DNA of 64,000 nucleotides, taken from assembly GCA_028281765.1 (NCBI GenBank), contig JANQJF010000087.1, positions 1 to 64,000 on the forward strand. The letters are read 5' to 3'. Shown piece after piece: positions 53,421 through 63,257 of the stretch (within the stretch, counting starts at the first letter, position 1; every line of letters starts with the position of its first letter). This DNA is from Planctomycetota bacterium (lineage in GTDB: Bacteria; Planctomycetota; UBA1135; UBA2386). The notes beneath the pieces are model-generated. The model did not search any database, was not told where the DNA came from, and worked only from the letters and a program-made list of their open reading frames with translations. A program made the position numbers and the translations under genes.

Positions 53421-56162
53421 ATGAAAGCGATGACACTCACTCTTCGAAGCGCGCTCGCAGCGCTCACGCTCGCTACCGGGATCTGCGCGCAGGGATCCAA
53501 GGACGTCGAGAAGCAGTTCGCCCAAGCGCGACTCGCGGCCGAAGTGCAGAACGACTTCGTGGCCGCGGCGCGGCTCTACGCGGGGATCGCCGAGTCGGCG
53601 AAGGCCAGCAAGTCCGACCGCACGCGCGCCTGGCTCGAGCTCGCGAACACGCGGATCAAGCTCGGCCAGCCCGACGGCGCGCGCGACGCGCTCGCGAAGG
53701 CCGCCGCCGGGGAGGGACCGGCCGCGGCCGAGGCCAAGCGCCGGCAGAACGGCGGCACGGGTCTCCACGACCCGCACGTGCACAGCCTCATCGCGAAGCT
53801 CCGCTTCGGCGACGAGTCGTTTCACGAGCTGACTTGGCTCGGCCGCTCGGTCGTCCCGCCGCTCGTGAAGTGGGTCGACGCCGAGAACGTCGACCTCGCG
53901 TTCGTGACGCGGGGCGTCCTGACGCTCTGTGAGATCGGCGGCCCGGAGGTGGAGGCGTGGCTCGGCCGAGTGCACGAGACGTACTCGCCGCTCAAGCGGC
54001 GCGCGGTGCTGCGCGGTGCGCCGAAGATCCACAGGGGCAGTCCGCTCGCCAAGGCGATGATGCCGTTCGCGAACGATCCCGATCGATCGGTGCTGCTCGA
54101 CGTGCTCGAGTCCGGCGACGAGATCTTCTCGAAGGTGCGGATCCTCGAGCTGTCCGAGCACGAGGACGCCGAGATCCGCGAAGCCGCGCAGGGCAAGCTC
54201 GACGAGTGGTTCTCCTTGCTCGGCGACGATTCGATCGAGCTGCGACGCAAGCTCATGGCGCTGATGCGCAAGCGGCCGGACGACTTCCGTGAGTACTTCT
54301 CGGGCAAGGTCGCGTCGAACGTGTTCCATCTGGCGACGAGCCACGAGGAGCGCGAGCTGTTCCTCGACGCGTTGACGCTCGAGGGGCCACCCAAGACGTT
54401 CCGGATGTTCCCCGAGTCGGTGCAGCCGCGCGAACACGAGCAGTCGATCCTCCGCGTCGCGAAGGCGCTCGGCCCGGTCGAGGGTCGTCCGAACAAGGCG
54501 CAGAGTCTGCTCATCGAGTTTTTCCGCAGGTGCACCAGCAGTTGGGACGCGAGTTCGATCCCGGCGACGCTCGAGCTCGTCGACCTCGGCTACGGGACCA
54601 ACGCGAATCTCACCGGCTTCTACCACAAGCACGCGCGGTCGCAGGATTGGCCCGCAATCATCGCGCGTGTCGAGCGGTTTTCGAACTCGTCTCTGTTTCA
54701 CAAGTTCGACGCGGAGCCCACTCCGGAGCTGTTCCCGCCGCTTCGAGACCTTTTCGTCTCCCTCGCGGAGAAGAAGGTCGAGAGCGCGGGACAGGGGCAC
54801 AACCCGGCAGGGCACCGCGACCAGTTCGCGATGGTGGTTGCCCAGCAGCTGATCCGCCTGGACACGGAGCGCTCGCTCGTGTGGCTGTGCGACTACTTGG
54901 CCGGGCCGTTCTGGAGCACCGAGGCCGGCTCGGAATACGTCTTCAAGATGATCCTCGAGCAGGTCATGGACAAGGATACGCCGGCGACGCGTGCCGGCTT
55001 GCGTCGGCTGGCCGGGGCTTCCCGAACTGGCGACGACTATCAGTTGCGCCGCGGGACCGTTCTCGAGCACCTCGTGAAGATCGGCGACATGGACTGCGTG
55101 GACGTCTGGCGCAAGCTTTGTCCGCGCGGAGGAGAAGTGAACCCCGGCGCGCGTTACGCGATCGCGCGCATCGCGGGACGGTTCGGAACCAGTTCGCAGT
55201 CGACCGTGACGCATCATCTGTCGCGCGGACGTCCGGCCCGCAAGGTCGACGTGGAGACCGCGGCGGCGGTGTTGGACGTGTACCTCTCGCGATGCACCGC
55301 GGAGGGTTGGAGCGACGTCCGTGGACTGTTCGGTTCGAGGAAGGCGCCGATCGTCGAGGTTCTCTTGACCCATATCGATCGAGCTCCTGCCGAGTCGCGC
55401 CGCAAGGTGCTGCGCGAAGCCTACAACTGGACCAAGACCCCGATCGTGCGCGAGCGAATCCTGGCCGGCCTGACCGATGAGGATGCGGAAGTGCGCCGGA
55501 TCTCGACCGCGATGCTGGAACAGCAGTTCGAGCCGACGCCGGAGATGCTCGACCGCATCACGCCGCGCTTGAAGGACTCGGACACGCACGTCGTGCGGTA
55601 CGCCATCGACTACATCAACGACATGCACGACGAATCGGTCGTCGGCGTGGTGCAACCACTGCTGAGTCACGAGAGCGCTCTCGTGCGCAAGCGCGCGTTC
55701 GCCGCCGTCGTGAGCCTCGATCCGAAGCGGCGTGTCGACTACGCGCTGCAGATGAAGGACGACACGCTGGAGTCGAATCGCAAGAAGGTCTGCGAGATCG
55801 CTCTGGACACGCTCGATCGGCGTCTCGTCCCGGTCATGATCGACTACCTGCGTTCGTGGGAGACGCGCAAGTCCGCGAAGGACGCGCTCGACGCGATCCG
55901 CTATTACCACGACGAGAAGACTCGCTGGGAACGCGTGCTCCGCGGCGCCGGCCTCGGCGCGAACAACGCCGCGGAGGCGTTGGTCAATCAGGCGCTGGAC
56001 AAGAAGGACAAGAAGATCCGGCTCGTCGCGATCCGCTCGCTCGGGACGCTCGGGGTGGCGGAGACGCTGCCGATCCTGATCAAGCTGATGCAGGATGGGG
56101 ATGCCGAGATCGCGAAGGCTGCGGGGGACGCGGTGGAGAAGATCAACGGGGCAGGGAAGTAG
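53421..56162 (+). CDS. Secreted HEAT-repeat protein
   Basis: The product has about 913 residues with a signal peptide ending ATGICAQ. Starts at 53415, 53421 and 53430 are possible; 53421 puts Lys at the start of the signal peptide. Most of the protein is paired helices of HEAT type, with clear units near the C-terminus: VRRISTAMLEQQFEPTPEML, HVVRYAIDYINDMHDESVVG, LVRKRAFAAVV, KIRLVAIRSLGTLGVAETLP. Such solenoids bind proteins or scaffold complexes. It follows directly after the kinase/regulator pair, and the TTGAC repeats upstream suggest control by them. Confidence 0.85.
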   Translation: MKAMTLTLRSALAALTLATGICAQGSKDVEKQFAQARLAAEVQNDFVAAARLYAGIAESAKASKSDRTRAWLELANTRIKLGQPDGARDALAKAAAGEGPAAAEAKRRQNGGTGLHDPHVHSLIAKLRFGDESFHELTWLGRSVVPPLVKWVDAENVDLAFVTRGVLTLCEIGGPEVEAWLGRVHETYSPLKRRAVLRGAPKIHRGSPLAKAMMPFANDPDRSVLLDVLESGDEIFSKVRILELSEHEDAEIREAAQGKLDEWFSLLGDDSIELRRKLMALMRKRPDDFREYFSGKVASNVFHLATSHEERELFLDALTLEGPPKTFRMFPESVQPREHEQSILRVAKALGPVEGRPNKAQSLLIEFFRRCTSSWDASSIPATLELVDLGYGTNANLTGFYHKHARSQDWPAIIARVERFSNSSLFHKFDAEPTPELFPPLRDLFVSLAEKKVESAGQGHNPAGHRDQFAMVVAQQLIRLDTERSLVWLCDYLAGPFWSTEAGSEYVFKMILEQVMDKDTPATRAGLRRLAGASRTGDDYQLRRGTVLEHLVKIGDMDCVDVWRKLCPRGGEVNPGARYAIARIAGRFGTSSQSTVTHHLSRGRPARKVDVETAAAVLDVYLSRCTAEGWSDVRGLFGSRKAPIVEVLLTHIDRAPAESRRKVLREAYNWTKTPIVRERILAGLTDEDAEVRRISTAMLEQQFEPTPEMLDRITPRLKDSDTHVVRYAIDYINDMHDESVVGVVQPLLSHESALVRKRAFAAVVSLDPKRRVDYALQMKDDTLESNRKKVCEIALDTLDRRLVPVMIDYLRSWETRKSAKDALDAIRYYHDEKTRWERVLRGAGLGANNAAEALVNQALDKKDKKIRLVAIRSLGTLGVAETLPILIKLMQDGDAEIAKAAGDAVEKINGAGK

Positions 56163-56246
56163 GGGCGAGGGGTAGGCCATTTTCGGGCCCGACCCGGGCG
56201 CGTTGCCGCCGTCAAGTGGAGCTGGAGCGGCGATCTGCTATGCGGA

Positions 56247-56325
56247 TTCACGTTCCGCGGGTCGGGACTCGTTTCACGGCCCAGGTGTCAGCCCGAGACC
56301 CGCGTCCCGACCCGCGGAACGTGAA
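56247..56325. repeat. Perfect 22-bp inverted repeat with 35-base loop
   Basis: The arms (56247-56268 and 56304-56325) are exact reverse complements and contain the core CCGCGGGTCGGGAC. The 282-base gap around it holds no gene. A cruciform, transcript terminator or end of a small mobile element are all possible; a GC-rich run with GGGCCCGGGCCC follows. Confidence 0.6.
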
Positions 56326-56444
56326 CGGGTCCGGGCCCGGGCCCGAAAACCAGCCCCGCCAAAAACCCCGGATTTCCCGTACAGGGTTCCCACCCCCGTT
56401 CCCGCTCCTGGGGATGTCACTGATCCACAGCGAGATCCCCCCGC

Positions 56445-58841
56445 ATGAACCGCTTCGCAGCCCTCCTTTCCCTTTCCCTCTTCGCCGCCCCCGCCCTCGC
56501 GCAGCCCGTCAGCTACCACAGCCTCGACGGAGCTGCCCACCAGGCCCAGGCCGACAATCTCTCCGGTCTCGGCTACCGGATGATCTCCCTGTCGATCCAC
56601 GGCACGACGGCCGCCCCGCGCTATGCCGCGGTCTGGGTGCAGCGTGCCGGTCCGGCGTACGTCGCGTTCCACGGCCTGAACGGCGTGGACTACCAGGCGT
56701 TCGCCGACGAGTGGTGTCCGCAGGGCTACACGCCGTCGATCCTGACGGCGACCGGTTCGCTCGGGAACCCCCGCTTCGCCGGCGTCTACGAGCTCACCAA
56801 CGACGACTGCCGCACGTTCCACGGGCTGAGCGAGTCGGAGTTCTGGGACGAGTACCGCGACGCGCGGGACGACGACCTGCACATCACCGCGATGGACATC
56901 TACGGCACGGGAGGAGACACGCGCTACATCGTGGCGTTCGGTCCGCAGACCGTCGGGCAGGGCGTCGAAATCAGCACGTCGGTCGCGGACATGCAGGCCG
57001 ACTTCGACGCCTACGTCGAAGGCCATGCGCGTCCGTCGCTGGTGACGTTCAACGACGACAACCGTTTCGCGTCCCTGTGGCGCAGCGACGACGTCGGCTA
57101 CTGGGTCATGCACCACGACATGACCGTGTGGTCGTACCTCGCGCAGTCCGCCACCTACGAGCAGCAGGGGATGATGCCGATCTCGCTGCACGCGTCGGGC
57201 AGCGGTCTCGGCACGCGCTACGCCGCCGTGTGGGCGTACTCGGACCTGCCGGCGCAGAAGGCCTTCCAGGTCACGGGCCAGGCCGTGCCCGAGCTCGCGA
57301 CGTTTGACCAGTGGGCGCACGATTTCATGGACGAAGCCGAGGTCCGCTCGGCCAACCTCGCGATCGTCAAGGACGGCCGACTCGTCTACGCACGCGCGTT
57401 CACGCTCGCGAACCCCGACTACCGCCGGACGGAACCGACGGACGTCTATCGCATCGCGTCGTGCTCGAAGCCGATCACGTCGATCTCGATGCACCAGCAC
57501 TACGGGGACCCGACCGCCGGCATCGACATGAACGACAAGATGACCGACTTCATGCCAGGCACCGTCGCGCTCGACGGTTGGGTGCACGCGATCACGATCG
57601 ACCACCTGCTGACGCACCGCCCGGGCTGGACGACCGACTACACCTACTGGTACGACCCGACGATCGCGACGACCCTCGGCGTCTCGCTGCCGGTCACGAA
57701 ACGTAACACCTACGACTACGTCACGCAGAACGTGTTCGTCGACTACTACCCCGGTAGCGACAGCGACTACTGCAACCTCGGTTTCAACATCGCCGGCCAG
57801 ATCATCGAGAACCGCAACAGCGGCATGCCGTACCGCGACGTCGTCCAGCGCGACATCTTCAATCCGCTCGGCATCTGGCGCGCGCGCCTCGGCGGTTCGC
57901 TGAAGAGCGAGATCACGCCCGAAGAAGTGCGCTACCACCCCTACAACCCGTCCATCGTGAACAGCCCGGTGAACGCGAGCGAGCCGCTCGTGCCGATCCA
58001 GTACGGCGGCGCGGTGATTCCCAACCGTGACGCGCAGGGTGGTTGGGTGATGGCCGCGGCCGACTACGCGAAGATCCTCGCCTCGTTCGATCTCGACGTG
58101 AACCCGATCCTCGACGCGACGCAGACCAACGCGATGTGGACGCTGGTACCGGGCACGAACTCGACGATGCGCGGCTGGTCGCTCGGCAGCGCGACCGACG
58201 CCGGCGGTTCCAGCGTCGCGCTGCGGGGTCACAACGGCCGACTGTTCGGCTCGCGGAGCCTGATCGTGCGTCGTGACGACGGCCTGTCGTTCGTCTTCTT
58301 CACGAACGGCGACAAGAAGCGCCTATCGGTCGGCACCCACGGTGGCGAACTCAGCGACCTCGCGAACTCGGTGGCCCTGTGGCCGAACCACGATCTGTTC
58401 CCGAGCCTCGGCCTGCCGTCCTGCAAGCAGTACGTGCCCGGGACTTCGAGCTGGATCGGCCAGGGCTGCATGGGCTCCGGCGGCATCGTGTCGCTGCAGG
58501 TCAACAGCACGCCGGACGTCGGCCAGTTCGTCGACCAGCAGATCACGCGTGCTCCGAGCGGAGCGACGTCGTTCCTGATGCTCGGCTTCCAGAACCCTTC
58601 GGTCGACCTGACCGGGATCGGCGCGACGGGGTGTTCCCTCTACTGCACTCCGGCGGTCACGCTCAGCACGATCGCGAGCATGACCGGCAGCGGCGCGCAC
58701 TTCACGTGGCAGCTGCCCGACACGCCGTCGACGTTCGGGTCCCAGTTGATCACGCAGGGCGCGGTCGTCGATCCGGGGGCGAATCCGTTCGGTCTGACGA
58801 CGACGAACGGGCGGGTGCTGACGATCGGCGGGTGGGACTAG
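56445..58841 (+). CDS. Secreted BTRD1-repeat protein with beta-lactamase-fold serine hydrolase
   Basis: The product has 798 residues with a signal peptide ending ALAQP. Residues 23-270 are five tandem units with the pattern 'pRYAAVWxQ' (PRYAAVWVQR, NPRFAGVYE, TRYIVAFG, NRFASLWR, TRYAAVWAY), as in Bacterial Tandem Repeat Domain 1 proteins. Residues 285-650 are a beta-lactamase-fold domain with SxxK at Ser339-Lys342 (SCSK) and YxN at Tyr442-Asn444. The tail is the shared module GQGCMGSGG ... DPGANPFGLTTTNG. The pairing recalls polyglycine hydrolases, so a peptidase-like activity is a reasonable inference. Confidence 0.82.
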   Translation: MNRFAALLSLSLFAAPALAQPVSYHSLDGAAHQAQADNLSGLGYRMISLSIHGTTAAPRYAAVWVQRAGPAYVAFHGLNGVDYQAFADEWCPQGYTPSILTATGSLGNPRFAGVYELTNDDCRTFHGLSESEFWDEYRDARDDDLHITAMDIYGTGGDTRYIVAFGPQTVGQGVEISTSVADMQADFDAYVEGHARPSLVTFNDDNRFASLWRSDDVGYWVMHHDMTVWSYLAQSATYEQQGMMPISLHASGSGLGTRYAAVWAYSDLPAQKAFQVTGQAVPELATFDQWAHDFMDEAEVRSANLAIVKDGRLVYARAFTLANPDYRRTEPTDVYRIASCSKPITSISMHQHYGDPTAGIDMNDKMTDFMPGTVALDGWVHAITIDHLLTHRPGWTTDYTYWYDPTIATTLGVSLPVTKRNTYDYVTQNVFVDYYPGSDSDYCNLGFNIAGQIIENRNSGMPYRDVVQRDIFNPLGIWRARLGGSLKSEITPEEVRYHPYNPSIVNSPVNASEPLVPIQYGGAVIPNRDAQGGWVMAAADYAKILASFDLDVNPILDATQTNAMWTLVPGTNSTMRGWSLGSATDAGGSSVALRGHNGRLFGSRSLIVRRDDGLSFVFFTNGDKKRLSVGTHGGELSDLANSVALWPNHDLFPSLGLPSCKQYVPGTSSWIGQGCMGSGGIVSLQVNSTPDVGQFVDQQITRAPSGATSFLMLGFQNPSVDLTGIGATGCSLYCTPAVTLSTIASMTGSGAHFTWQLPDTPSTFGSQLITQGAVVDPGANPFGLTTTNGRVLTIGGWD

Positions 58842-58855
58842 GTCCTTGCGCTGCC

Positions 58856-58884
58856 GCCGAGCGTCGATCGAACCGACGCTCGGC
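58856..58884 (+). terminator. Hairpin after the BTRD1 protein gene
   Basis: GCCGAGCGTCG pairs with CGACGCTCGGC (11-bp perfect stem, 7-base loop), 14 bases past the stop at 58841. Followed by GTCCTCCGTTGT, so the T run is weak. Confidence 0.55.
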
Positions 58885-58980
58885 GTCCTCCGTTGTGGGA
58901 ATTGGTGACTGGTCGGTCAGGGCCCAAAGAGGGGGCATGAGAGGTCGACATCCTCGACCTCCGGCTGACAGGACCGACGC

Positions 58981-59595
58981 ATGAAGACTCCGCTCGAGAT
59001 CGGCTTCCCGATGCGCGCTTTCGCGATCGCGCTGCTCTTCTTCCTCGCGAGCTGCGGTGCAACGCGAGTAGACGTCCGCCATGCGGACTCGACCGAGCTC
59101 TTCCAGGCGACGACGTTTGCGTGGGGTGCAGATCCGCTGCTGTTGGACTCGGACGGCGAGCCGCTGGGGCGAACTGACCTTTTCGAAACGCTGCGCAAGT
59201 CGATCGAGAACGAACTGGTCGGTGACGGGATGACCCCCGCCGCAGATTCGAGTGAAGCTGACGTGCTGGTGTACGCACGCCTCTCGATCGAGGACCAAGT
59301 CGTCGATATCGACCCGAACTTCACCGTCGACACCGCGCGCGTGTTCGAGCGAGCCGTTCTGCGCCTTCGGATGAACGATCGGCAGTCCGGCCGTGCGATT
59401 TGGGACGGCACGGCCCGGCGCCGGCTTCGCCTCGCGAAGGTCGGATTCGGTCGGAGTCACCTGCGGTTCACCGACACGCATGATGCGCGCAAGTGGGACG
59501 TCCCGGGCATGGCGGAGCGCCTCGTTGCGGCGCTCGAACTCGAGTCGGTCCGACAAGGACGCGACGACGGACCTGTTGTGGCCGAGTCCCGTTGA
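58981..59595 (+). CDS. Small lipoprotein, DUF4136-like
   Basis: The product has 204 residues from ATG 58981, or 194 from ATG 59011, which begins the signal peptide directly (MRAFAIALLFFLASC). LASC is the lipobox. The rest (TTFAWGADPLLL, IENELVGDGMTP, EADVLVYARLS, RAIWDGTARRRL) matches the pattern of DUF4136 outer-membrane-associated lipoproteins. It converges with the leftward serine hydrolase, 15 bases away. Function unknown. Confidence 0.7.
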   Translation: MKTPLEIGFPMRAFAIALLFFLASCGATRVDVRHADSTELFQATTFAWGADPLLLDSDGEPLGRTDLFETLRKSIENELVGDGMTPAADSSEADVLVYARLSIEDQVVDIDPNFTVDTARVFERAVLRLRMNDRQSGRAIWDGTARRRLRLAKVGFGRSHLRFTDTHDARKWDVPGMAERLVAALELESVRQGRDDGPVVAESR

Positions 59596-59610
59596 GCGCT
59601 CGACCGGCGG

Positions 59611-60744
59611 TCAGCGAATCGCCGGCACGAGTTCGTTGCGCACCGCGTTCCACAGCGGCTTCTTCGGCTGCTCGTTCGTGTTCCACGCGTTGAACACGAT
59701 TACGGTGTCGAGCTTCGGCAGGACGATCGGATACTGCCCGCCATAGCCGCTGCCCTGGAACTGTCGGACCTCCCCGTTGCGGACGACGGGGACCCACCAC
59801 TGGTAGCCGTACTGGACGCCGTCGGGTTGCTGTGGATCGATGGCGGTGTGTGGCCCGATCGACGCCTCGACCCATCGCTCGGACACGATGCGGCGGCCGT
59901 TCCATTCGCCCTTCTGCAGCATGAGCTGCACGACCTTCGCGAGGTCGTGCGCGGAGAGGTAGAGCCCGCCTTCGGTGTCGTTCTCGCCACACGGCGTGAC
60001 CTTCCAATACGAGTCGCGGATGCCGAGCGGTTCGAACAGCTTCTCCCGCGCGTAGTCGTCGATGCGTCGCCCCGTCGCGACGCGGACGATCTTGCCGAGC
60101 AGCACGCTGACGCCGGAGTTGTAGTCGAACTTCGTGCCCGGATCTTCGCGCATCGGATGGCCGAGGACGAAGCGGACCCAGTCGTCGCTGAGCTCGAGCT
60201 GGACGCACGAGTTGCGCTCGTCGGTGTACGGGATCGACTCGTTCCAATCGATGCCGCTGCGCATCGTGAGGAGGTCCTCGAGCGTCATCGCCTGCCGACG
60301 CGGGTCGGACATATCCGGCTCGAAGTCCGAGAAGAACGACATGGCGGGCGTCTGCACGCCGTCCGGAATGAGGCCCTCGTCGATCGCGATGCCGATGCAG
60401 ATCGACGTGATCGACTTCGTGACCGACTGCAGCGTGTGGAGGTCGGTGCCGCGGTAGTACGGATGCCAGCCGGGATGGTCGTAGTCGTACGGTTCGTCCT
60501 TCGGGTCGAGCGCAGCGGACATCGCGGCGTAGTCCCGAGGGAAGTGGTGGTCGCAGACGAGCTTGCCGTGGCGAACCATCAAGAAGTGGTCGACGCGCCC
60601 GTAGTCGCCGGCCTCGATGTCGGCGACGACGGCATCGATGCGGGTCGAGTCGATACCCTCCGCCTCGAGTGTCGACGTGGGCCAACCGGACACGGAGCCG
60701 CACGCCGTGAGTGTGATCGGGAGCAGGGCGACGAGCATGCGCAT
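59611..60744 (-). CDS. Lipoprotein serine hydrolase (beta-lactamase family)
   Basis: The product has 377 residues. LTAC (Cys15) is a lipobox. Motifs of the penicillin-binding/beta-lactamase fold: SxxK at Ser107-Lys110 (SVTK), Tyr208 in FDYNSG and GSGYGGQ near the third motif. Proteins of this COG1680 type are peptidases or esterases more often than true beta-lactamases. It shares the fold but not the repeats with the enzyme at 56445. Confidence 0.88.
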   Translation of the reverse strand: MRMLVALLPITLTACGSVSGWPTSTLEAEGIDSTRIDAVVADIEAGDYGRVDHFLMVRHGKLVCDHHFPRDYAAMSAALDPKDEPYDYDHPGWHPYYRGTDLHTLQSVTKSITSICIGIAIDEGLIPDGVQTPAMSFFSDFEPDMSDPRRQAMTLEDLLTMRSGIDWNESIPYTDERNSCVQLELSDDWVRFVLGHPMREDPGTKFDYNSGVSVLLGKIVRVATGRRIDDYAREKLFEPLGIRDSYWKVTPCGENDTEGGLYLSAHDLAKVVQLMLQKGEWNGRRIVSERWVEASIGPHTAIDPQQPDGVQYGYQWWVPVVRNGEVRQFQGSGYGGQYPIVLPKLDTVIVFNAWNTNEQPKKPLWNAVRNELVPAIR

Positions 60745-60819
60745 GCGGCCGAGCCTACGCGTCGAGTGCGATCTCGTCGCGCGCTGTCGTCGCGCGTCGG
60801 TGTGCCCCCGGTAAAAGCC

Positions 60820-60848
60820 TTGACAGTCGCCCCCTCCGTGCCAAGGAT
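60820..60848 (+). promoter_or_regulatory. Candidate promoter of the glycosidase gene
   Basis: TTGACA (60820-60825) with AAGGAT 17 bases on (60843-60848). The divergent 272-base gap is unusually AT-rich for this window, with TTTTTATTTT at about 60866. The -10 box is weak. Confidence 0.3.
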
Positions 60849-61016
60849 GCGGTTCGGATCGCCGTTTTTATTTTGCTCGACCGTATTCGAATTGCGCTAT
60901 GCCGACTGACCTCGGTCTCGACCGCACACCCTAAAGCCCTGCATTCGAAGCACCTACGGCAGCAGTACGGGATCTTGCCTGAATACCCGCAACCGTAAAT
61001 CCCTAGGACGCGCCAT

Positions 61017-63152
61017 ATGAATTCGCGGCACAAGATCGCACTCGGAGGAGGCGGTTTCTGCCTGTACGCACCCCGGTTCCCGCGCTATCAGCACCACCCC
61101 GGGTTCGCCGACGAAGTCCTGATCTCGAACGTCCTGCTGCCGCGGCTCTACAACATCGCGGTGCTCGAGGACGGCTGCCTGCTCGACTTCCACAACAGCA
61201 AGATGGACGTCAAGAACGGCGTGCTGCACTGCGAATACAGCGGTGTCCGCGGCCTCAAGATGCGCGAGCAGCGCTTCGTGACGACGGACGATCGCTTCGT
61301 CTGCAACATTGAGCTCGAGAACACGACGAAGAACGATCGCGACGTGACTGTCGTCATGTGGACGACGACCGACGTCGAGGGCGAGCCCCCGTCGCTCGAG
61401 GGCGACAGCTTCCGCATCCGTCGTCAGCTGTCGATGGACGACTGCCCGCCGGTGCCGACGGAGATCGTGTTCGGGAGCCCGGACTCGAAGGGCGCGCGAT
61501 GCCTGCAGGGTGTGTTCGCCGAGGGCGGCAGCGACCGGCCGGACTACGAGGAGACGCCGTGGTACGGCGTCGCTGACTTCCCGACGCCGAGCGCGAAGCG
61601 CCCGATGGAGAAGCCGAGTCCGATCCATCCGAACTCGCACGTCTACCTCGGCGTGTTCCGCCACTACGCGATCAAGTCGGGCACGAAGCAGACGCACCGC
61701 TTCGAGGCCAACGTGATCTTCAAGGGCAAGGGCATCAACTACCGCCCGCGTCGTCCGGATCCGAAGGACGAGAGCGGCTGGCTCGCATTCCGCGACAAGG
61801 CGCCGAAGTTCACGTGCGAGTGGAAGGAGCTCGAGCGGATCGTCGAGGACCGCCTGCGCGCGATCCACCTGCTGCGTTGCCCGAGCGGCGTCGGCAACAT
61901 CTCCAGCCCGAACATCACGAAGGGCAACGGTCAGTTCCACTTGCCCAACTCGTTCGCGGCGGCGGCGGCGCTCCGTGAGGTGCGCTGGCTGCAGGACGCC
62001 AACCTCGGTCGCGGCATCCTCAAGGGCTTCTTCGACAACGTTCGCCAGAACGGCATGGTGCCGGGCAACTTGTACATGACGTCGCTGACGCAGTGCGGGT
62101 TCTTCCACGCGGACTGGGGTCGCGGCTTCGAGGCATTCGACGAGACGCACCCCGACAAGGCGACCAAGCGCGCGGTCATCATGGAGATGCAGCGCTTCAC
62201 GAAGTGGCTCGCCAACAACCGCGACCCGGAAGGCAGCGGCCTGACCGACATCGTCAATCAGATCGAGTCGGGTCAGGAGCTCTCGCGCCGCTTCACGGTG
62301 ATCGACGACAAGTCCGATCGCTCGGAGGCGCACGAAGAGGAGTTCCGGGTCAAGGGCATCGACGCGAGCGTCTTCCGCTATCGCTTGGTCAGCTTCCTGC
62401 ACCAGGTCGCGGAGGAGCTGCAAGAGAAGGCGATGGCCAACCGCTTCCACGCGGCGAAGGAAGTCATTCACGACATCATTCGCAAGCGGATGTGGGACGA
62501 GAAGAACGCGATCTTCATGGATCTCGATCCGAAGTCCCGCCGCCGCACCGGCGTGAAGGCCGCGGTCGGCTTCTACCCGCTCGGCACGGACATCCCGACG
62601 CCGGCGCAGCAGGAGAAGCTGCTCAAGACGCTCGCCGATCGGAAGGAGTTCTGGACCAAGTATCCGGTTCCGTCCGTCGCGATGTCGGATCCGCACTTCG
62701 ATCCCGAAGGCAAGTGGCGCGGCACCCGTCGCGACACTCCGTGGAACGGCCGCAGCTGGCCGATGATCAACTCGCAGATCCTCGAGTCGCTCGCGTACGT
62801 CGCGGAGCGCAGCAACAAGCCGGCGATGCGGCTGTGCAAGGAGCTGTTCAAGCGCACGGTCGCGATGGTCTCGGGCGAGCTCGAGGGCATCGAAGTCGCG
62901 CGCATCTGCGAGCACTACCACCCGATCACCGGCCGCCCGTCGCGCTACCGCGGCATCGATCTGCTGATGCACTCGTTCCTGATGGACAACGTGTTCCGCA
63001 TCGCGGGCGGCTTCGTGGTCCGCTTCGGCGAGATCCAGAACGACCCGGTCATCGACGACATGCCCGACTTCAAGCTGCAGGGCGTGCCGGTCGGCAACAA
63101 GCGCTACAACGTCGAGCGCAAGAACGGGAAGCTCAAGGTCAACCAGGACTGA
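61017..63152 (+). CDS. GH63-like (alpha/alpha)6 glycoside hydrolase
   Basis: The product has 711 residues with no signal peptide. Residues 1-240 are a beta-rich domain (NSRHKIALGGGGFCLYAPRF, EDGCLLDFHNSKM). Residues 270-690 form the helical barrel with FHLPNSFAAAAALREVRWLQ, CGFFHADWGRGFEAFD and TPWNGRSWPMINSQILESLA, as in the GH63/MGH1-type clan that includes mannosylglycerate hydrolase and amylo-glucosidase. The acids Asp in HADWGRG and Glu in the barrel are plausible catalytic residues. It probably acts on alpha-glucosides in the cytoplasm; the substrate is unknown. Confidence 0.75.
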   Translation: MNSRHKIALGGGGFCLYAPRFPRYQHHPGFADEVLISNVLLPRLYNIAVLEDGCLLDFHNSKMDVKNGVLHCEYSGVRGLKMREQRFVTTDDRFVCNIELENTTKNDRDVTVVMWTTTDVEGEPPSLEGDSFRIRRQLSMDDCPPVPTEIVFGSPDSKGARCLQGVFAEGGSDRPDYEETPWYGVADFPTPSAKRPMEKPSPIHPNSHVYLGVFRHYAIKSGTKQTHRFEANVIFKGKGINYRPRRPDPKDESGWLAFRDKAPKFTCEWKELERIVEDRLRAIHLLRCPSGVGNISSPNITKGNGQFHLPNSFAAAAALREVRWLQDANLGRGILKGFFDNVRQNGMVPGNLYMTSLTQCGFFHADWGRGFEAFDETHPDKATKRAVIMEMQRFTKWLANNRDPEGSGLTDIVNQIESGQELSRRFTVIDDKSDRSEAHEEEFRVKGIDASVFRYRLVSFLHQVAEELQEKAMANRFHAAKEVIHDIIRKRMWDEKNAIFMDLDPKSRRRTGVKAAVGFYPLGTDIPTPAQQEKLLKTLADRKEFWTKYPVPSVAMSDPHFDPEGKWRGTRRDTPWNGRSWPMINSQILESLAYVAERSNKPAMRLCKELFKRTVAMVSGELEGIEVARICEHYHPITGRPSRYRGIDLLMHSFLMDNVFRIAGGFVVRFGEIQNDPVIDDMPDFKLQGVPVGNKRYNVERKNGKLKVNQD

Positions 63153-63257
63153 GGGCGAGCTGCCGCCGCGCCCGGCGCGTCGGCAGCTCACGTGAATCGC
63201 GCGGTGACTTTGCCGATTCTTGTCCCACCCACACGCGTCTTGTGTTGTCGTGGGGGG

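Noticed and set aside
53241..56180. 979-residue minus-strand open frame
   Set aside because: Antisense shadow of the HEAT-repeat gene.
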